Assembly: GCA_021299675.1 (NCBI GenBank)
Contig: JAJTIF010000206.1
Span: forward strand, 1-7,396
Source of the DNA: Pseudomonadota bacterium
GTDB taxonomy: Bacteria > Bdellovibrionota > Bacteriovoracia > Bacteriovoracales > Bacteriovoracaceae
Direction of reading: 5' to 3'
Length of the DNA: 7,396 bases
The position numbers and the translations under genes were made by a program. Of the stretch, positions 5,440 to 7,396 are shown in pieces. A model generated the notes under the pieces. It worked only from the letters and a program-made list of their open reading frames with translations, did not search any database and had not been told where the DNA came from. Position 1 is the stretch's first letter, and every line of letters begins with the position of its first letter.

Positions 5440-5498
5440 GCCCCAATCAAGCAATCCTTTAACTCGATAAAAAAGCTCTTAGCGATCTAAAAAAAAGA

Positions 5499-6344
5499 TT
5501 ACTTGAGCAGAGGTACTTTGACGGGAAGGAGGGCCTTGATGAAGCCCCAGAGTTTCTTCAAAAGCACCCAGTATTTCAGCAGCATCTGGGACTTGATGAC
5601 TTTATTGGTGGCTTTTATGCCTTCAAGCATCAGTTCATCAAAATCCACACTGCTGGTGCGAGAGTAGCGGGTGAGGTCCATGGAGATGTTGACGTGGGCG
5701 TCTTCAAGTTGGCGGCGCGTTTGAGCGTCGATGGCGATGTCCAGGGCATTGGAGAGCACATCCATCATGCCTTCAGGACGGGTGTAGCCTTCGTTGCCGT
5801 TAAGGTTCACCCCAATCCGTACGTGAGCGCCCAAAAGTTTGAGACCAGAAAGAGGCACGTTCTCCGTCAGTCCACCATCGACTAGCAGCATGCCATCAAT
5901 CTCCTGGGGAGTATAAATCCCTGGAACACACGAGCTCGCCAGCACCGCTGGAATGACGGGGCCCTTCAGAAGGCTCACACCCCGGCCATTCAGGAGATTG
6001 GTCGTGTGGATCGCCAAAGGGATCTGGGCAGCTTCAATTTGCGCGTTCTCTGGCAGGAGGCGCTCCAGCAATTTTTGTACTTCTTTGTTTTCGAAAAGAC
6101 CCAGTCCCCGCAGACTAAAAGTTGAGTAGGCCACTGGTTTGAGCTTCTTCATCTCTACTTCCATAACCTCGAGGGAGACGCCAAAAGCATAAAGCGCTGC
6201 CACCACCGAGCCCGCAGACGTTCCGGCCACACAGTGGGGATAGATAGAGAGTTTTTTAAGTTGCTTGAGCACACCGAGGTGAGCGGCGCCACGGGCACCA
6301 CCACCACCAAGAGCAAGACCGATTTTAGGTTGATAAAGACTCAT
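5499..6344 (-). CDS. patatin-like phospholipase (RssA type)
   Basis: A 281-residue protein with no signal peptide and a complete patatin catalytic apparatus: oxyanion loop LGGGGARG (12-19), nucleophile Ser43 in GTSAG (41-45), and Asp156 in DGGLTENVP (156-164) as the other member of the Ser-Asp dyad. The size and order fit the short RssA-like bacterial group. These hydrolyse phospholipids or lysophospholipids and may act on the cell's own membrane or on host or prey lipids. The C-terminal stretch of about 30 residues is rich in Leu, Trp and Lys (for example LLKYWVLLKKLWGF), which suggests a membrane-binding amphipathic helix. It is the first gene of the minus-strand cluster. The ribosome site (GAGTGAG, about 6 bases before ATG) is modest and lies in the loop of an inverted repeat. 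Confidence 0.92.
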   Translation of the reverse strand: MSLYQPKIGLALGGGGARGAAHLGVLKQLKKLSIYPHCVAGTSAGSVVAALYAFGVSLEVMEVEMKKLKPVAYSTFSLRGLGLFENKEVQKLLERLLPENAQIEAAQIPLAIHTTNLLNGRGVSLLKGPVIPAVLASSCVPGIYTPQEIDGMLLVDGGLTENVPLSGLKLLGAHVRIGVNLNGNEGYTRPEGMMDVLSNALDIAIDAQTRRQLEDAHVNISMDLTRYSRTSSVDFDELMLEGIKATNKVIKSQMLLKYWVLLKKLWGFIKALLPVKVPLLK

Positions 6345-6365
6345 TACGGGCTCACTCTAATGAGT
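6339..6365 (-). promoter_or_regulatory. inverted repeat enclosing the patatin start
   Basis: ACTCATTA (6339-6346) and TAATGAGT (6358-6365) are perfect 8-bp complements around an 11-base loop. In the mRNA the start codon is in the 3' arm and the GAGTGAG ribosome site is in the loop, so the fold would hold the AUG in a stem. The stem is AT-rich and weak. As DNA it could be an operator. A further TTATGAG copy follows at 6365-6371. Confidence 0.4.
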
Positions 6366-6458
6366 TATGAGAGCTTCGTCTATTTGATGCTGTGAATCCT
6401 GCGGCCAGACAAAGATTGTTCAGAAAGTGATGAGCAGTGCGTTGAATATTGAATTTTA

Positions 6459-6486
6459 TTCACATTTAGTATTTTTAATCTAAACT
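6459..6486 (+). promoter_or_regulatory. candidate promoter for the ABC transmembrane gene
   Basis: TTCACA (6459-6464, 5 of 6 consensus) and TAAACT (6481-6486, 4 of 6) are separated by 16 bases in an AT-rich stretch. The start point would be near 6493, just before GAGGGAG at 6501. A second possible pair is TTGAAT (6442-6447) with TTTAGT (6465-6470), spacer 17. Confidence 0.35.
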
Positions 6487-6512
6487 TTATCTATGTTTAT
6501 GAGGGAGTCTTT

Positions 6513-7379
6513 GTGAATGCATCTCAAAAGAAATGGCATCTTCTCGTCAAGTACCTAGCTTGGGCCAATTCGGAATGGAAGGTTTTTGCTATCTATGGCC
6601 TCACTTTCTCACTCCTCTCATTAGCAGTGCCCTTTTCAGTTCAGCTGCTAGTAAATAATTTAGCCTTGGCAGGACTTCAACTCACCCTGCTCACGATCAC
6701 TTTCATGTTCATCTTGGTGTTGGTGGCACTACAGGTTTGTCATTATGCTCAAATCCTCTTAGTGGAATACCTCGAGCGAAAGCTCGTTTGCAGTGGCTCG
6801 GGCTGGTTTGATAACAAGGCCCCACACGATCGCATCATGTATTTTGAATTGATGGCGATCCCCAAAAATTTAAGTAAGTGGGCGCTCGATGGCTTCGAAA
6901 TCGCTCTCACAATTGTGGTGGGGACGATTGTTTTGATGATGTACCACCCATTCTTTTTGCTTTTTGCGGGTTTGGTGTTCGGGGGGATTTACGTTCTTAT
7001 TCGCTTGGGTCTGCATGGGTTAGATACGGCCGTTTATGAGTCCAAGATGAAATACAATAACTGGTTCACCCTGGATCGTGGGGAGAAGATTGATATGGAG
7101 TTGTGGTTAAAATCCAGAGACCTTCACTTCAAAATTCTCAAGCGACAGATTAAACTTCTGATGGTGCTGCAGATTGTGGGACACGTGGGTGTTTTACTTG
7201 GGGGAGCATTGCTCTTTGAAGCCAACTCCCTGACCCTGGGTCAGTTTGTTTCTGCCGAGATTATCGGTAATGGTGTGTTTTTTGCTCTCGCAAAAATGAC
7301 CAAGTTTCTAGAAACCCACTATGCGCTCATGACTTCGCTCGTGAAGATCGAGCACACGCGAGGTGAGGACAATGAATAG
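6513..7379 (+). CDS. ABC exporter transmembrane domain protein lacking the ATPase domain
   Basis: A 288-residue inner-membrane protein starting at GTG 6513, set by GAGGGAG (6501-6507) five bases upstream. Hydrophobic segments at about 24-49, 55-83, 125-145, 146-166, 213-236 and 242-262 give the six helices of a type I ABC exporter. LSLAVPFSVQLLVNNL (35-50), MMYHPFFLLF (142-151) and LTLGQFVSAEII (240-251) resemble the transmembrane half of HlyB/PrtD-like exporters, especially a group common in Bacteroidetes (from memory). No Walker A, signature or Walker B is present. The protein stops exactly where the linker to the ATPase would begin, and both cytoplasmic loops look short. The next gene overlaps its end with its own ribosome site, so the split looks natural, not a frameshift. 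An ATPase supplied in trans, or loss of transport, are both possible. Confidence 0.8.
   Translation: MNASQKKWHLLVKYLAWANSEWKVFAIYGLTFSLLSLAVPFSVQLLVNNLALAGLQLTLLTITFMFILVLVALQVCHYAQILLVEYLERKLVCSGSGWFDNKAPHDRIMYFELMAIPKNLSKWALDGFEIALTIVVGTIVLMMYHPFFLLFAGLVFGGIYVLIRLGLHGLDTAVYESKMKYNNWFTLDRGEKIDMELWLKSRDLHFKILKRQIKLLMVLQIVGHVGVLLGGALLFEANSLTLGQFVSAEIIGNGVFFALAKMTKFLETHYALMTSLVKIEHTRGEDNE
7361..7368 (+). promoter_or_regulatory. ribosome site of the next gene (AGGTGAGG)
   Basis: AGGTGAGG lies inside the last codons of the ABC transmembrane gene and 3 bases before ATG 7372. It fixes the start of the following gene and indicates translational coupling. Confidence 0.6.
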
Positions 7380-7396
7380 TTACACTTCTGTTCCAG
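7372..7396 (+). CDS. start of the next gene (partial)
   Basis: ATG 7372 overlaps the last 8 bases of the ABC transmembrane gene and opens a frame running off the window (MNSYTSVP). The ribosome site AGGTGAGG just upstream supports it. In related exporter loci the gene after the transmembrane/ATPase protein is usually a HlyD-type membrane fusion protein, so that is the first guess. A separate ATPase would also make sense given its absence from the previous gene. Eight residues cannot decide. Confidence 0.5.

Noticed and set aside
5428..5454. TTG start nine codons upstream in the phosphatase
   Set aside because: AAAGGA is only one base before it, and the extension (MLDWGYKPP) spoils the signal peptide.
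5467..5498. T-runs after the patatin stop as a terminator
   Set aside because: On the minus strand T8 and T6 runs occur, but the stems before them are only 3-4 bp, too weak for an intrinsic terminator.
6493..6516. Seven-codon upstream ORF ending at the GTG start of the ABC transmembrane gene
   Set aside because: It has no ribosome site and the expected transcription start falls on its first codon. The real gene has its own GAGGGAG.
6513..7379. Frameshift splitting the ABC protein from its ATPase
   Set aside because: The next frame opens with its own ATG and AGGTGAGG site and its first residues do not look like an exporter linker. A look beyond the window would settle it.
1..7396. tRNA, rRNA, insertion sequence, attachment site or CRISPR array
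   Set aside because: I looked for cloverleaf-like arms, long direct or terminal repeats, transposase motifs and regularly spaced repeats and saw none.

Overview
The window looks like a piece of chromosome from a Gram-negative bacterium, most plausibly a Bdellovibrio-like predator (Bdellovibrionota). This is an inference from overall protein flavour, balanced base composition and many small exported proteins. No rRNA, tRNA, mobile element or CRISPR array is visible. Genes are tightly packed. Most of them are ordinary families, but several short, structured intergenic stretches are unusual.

Left part (1-2712): the tail of an unidentified + strand gene, then a small predicted lipoprotein with one c-type heme motif. 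This gene overlaps tail-to-tail with a minus-strand pair, a DedA-family membrane protein followed by an ABC-F ATPase. The pair is coupled through a TAATG stop/start junction.

Middle intergenic stretch (2713-3148): this is not empty. On the + strand it holds a candidate promoter, a perfect AAGGAGG ribosome site, a 52-codon small ORF and a strong hairpin terminator shared with the convergent protease gene.

Minus-strand cluster (3149-6344), in transcription order: a patatin-like phospholipase, an exported Cys-based (DSP/PTP-type) phosphatase, an exported protein built of five two-cysteine repeats that I do not recognise, and an exported trypsin-like serine protease. Gaps are about 70-90 bases with no clear internal terminator. 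Three of the four genes have a clear inverted repeat at the ribosome-binding region. In the repeat-protein gene a 10-bp perfect stem buries the Shine-Dalgarno sequence. Taken together this looks like a small set of exported or lipid-acting hydrolases with leader-level control, which would suit predation or envelope remodelling (inference).

Right part (6345-7396): a divergent promoter region, then an ABC-exporter transmembrane domain that lacks its ATPase domain and appears to have shortened cytoplasmic loops. The start of a translationally coupled next gene overlaps its end.

Most interesting items: the five-repeat cysteine protein with its occluded ribosome site, the unannotated 52-codon ORF, and the ATPase-less ABC transmembrane protein.
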